Positions 13,308 to 13,732 of a stretch of 13,732 nt of DNA are shown piece by piece. Position numbers and translations under genes: made by a program. Every line of letters starts with the position of its first letter. Position 1 is the first letter of the stretch. Below the pieces are notes generated by a model. That model did no database searches and was not told the DNA's origin. It saw only the letters and a list, made by a program, of their open reading frames with translations. The stretch covers positions 1 to 13,732 of the forward strand of contig CAYQMF010000150.1 of NCBI GenBank assembly GCA_964418595.1, in the 5' to 3' direction. The DNA is from CAYQMF01 sp964418595. Lineage in GTDB: Bacteria; Planctomycetota; UBA1135; UBA2386.

Positions 13308-13681
13308 TGGCCAGCGACACTAGCTCGGTCAAGATCTACTACAGCCCCTGGATGCCCGCCGGAGGGAACGGCGCAACGATGTGTTGCGAGGTCGTCGCCG
13401 CTCATCGCCTCGACGGCTTCGACATCACGGTCCAGACGAAGAACTCGGACCAGTCCGACAAGGATGCCACGCCTCCCTACCTGGGGGCCGACAAGCCCGT
13501 CACTCTGTCTACCGAGACGAGGACCGATTTCTCGGTCGGCACCAAGATCTCGGACACGGTCAACGCGGGGTTCAAGGAACTGTATCGGTACAAGTACATA
13601 GTCACCGGCGACATCGGCGTAGGCACGGGAAACGGTTACGTTCACTTCCGCATGCTGAACCCCTCGTGGTTGACGAACTAG
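13307..13681 (+). CDS. Hypothetical protein, 124 residues, lower GC than neighbours
   Basis: An intact ORF with no family I can name firmly. It opens MASDTSSVKIYYSPWMPAGG, followed by alternating polar/hydrophobic strands (TMCCEVVAAHRLDGFDITVQ, TDFSVGTKISDTV, YRYKYIVTGDIGVG) and ends YVHFRMLNPSWLTN. The pattern predicts a small all-beta protein; it is rich in Ser, Thr, Asp and Asn with a CC pair at residues 26-27, and has no signal peptide or membrane segment. The ending KEL-x-RYKY-x-V-x-G ... VHFRML-x-P-x-W is reminiscent of short planctomycete proteins of unknown role. Base composition is visibly less GC-rich than the upstream genes, and no Shine-Dalgarno sequence precedes the ATG. Its start codon falls at the end of the winged-helix remnant, so the true start or promoter may have been altered by rearrangement. 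Confidence 0.6.
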   Translation: MASDTSSVKIYYSPWMPAGGNGATMCCEVVAAHRLDGFDITVQTKNSDQSDKDATPPYLGADKPVTLSTETRTDFSVGTKISDTVNAGFKELYRYKYIVTGDIGVGTGNGYVHFRMLNPSWLTN

Positions 13682-13705
13682 CCCTCAGACCAGCGTGAAA
13701 GTCTG

Positions 13706-13724
13706 CGTTCTTTCTCGAAGAACG
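13706..13724 (+). terminator. Hairpin after the 124-residue ORF
   Basis: CGTTCTT and AAGAACG form a perfect 7-bp stem with loop TCTCG, 24 bp after the stop codon. No T-run follows within the eight bases left in the window. It could be a terminator or a protein-binding inverted repeat. Confidence 0.4.
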
Positions 13725-13732
13725 TAAGCCCG

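Noticed and set aside
13208..13645. 145-codon open frame on the minus strand
   Set aside because: It overlaps the 124-residue plus-strand ORF, whose translation is balanced and ends naturally; this frame shows Arg/Asp/Val-rich shadow composition.
1..13732. CRISPR arrays, tRNA or rRNA genes, complete insertion sequence ends
   Set aside because: No regularly spaced direct repeats, cloverleaf-like segments or rRNA-like conserved stretches were found by reading; the IS66 remnant has no identifiable terminal inverted repeats.

Overview
The window is high-GC bacterial DNA with short intergenic gaps and overlapping genes. A Planctomycetota or similar source is suggested by the large secreted ELWxxDGT-repeat protein with its roughly 120-residue Gly/Ala/Leu-rich C-terminal domain, the double-VOC secreted protein, the SMP-30 protein with an N-terminal jelly-roll-like domain, and the mostly weak Shine-Dalgarno signals. 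This assignment rests on family recognition and no phylogenetic marker is present.

Left part (1-4651, minus strand). In transcription order: a two-TM membrane protein with a PH-like tail, a DUF1428 protein, the secreted ELWxxDGT-repeat protein, and the N-terminal 162 codons of an AAA ATPase (DUF4143-type) that runs off the left edge. A 53-bp imperfect palindrome lies just upstream of the ATPase and looks like an operator.

Middle part (4740-11491, plus strand). An aquaporin-family channel, a GMC flavin oxidoreductase and a double-VOC protein form one unit with 8-bp and 4-bp gene overlaps. Three secreted proteins with their own signal peptides follow: a tandem DM13-like protein, a GlcG/HbpS-cupin fusion, and an SMP-30/gluconolactonase-like protein. 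Together they read as a membrane- and envelope-linked redox or sugar/lactone oxidation module. That functional reading is inference; the substrate cannot be told from sequence.

Right part (11556-13732). An ECF sigma factor overlaps a small cytoplasmic zinc-binding anti-sigma factor, and a hairpin with a T-run follows. Beyond it, 12.5-13.3 kb is mobile-element debris. It holds a frameshifted, internally deleted IS66 transposase remnant joined at a perfect 8-bp inverted repeat to an oppositely oriented fragment of a winged-helix-type family. An intact 124-codon ORF of lower GC and unknown function starts exactly where this debris ends.

No rRNA, tRNA, CRISPR array or complete insertion sequence was seen.
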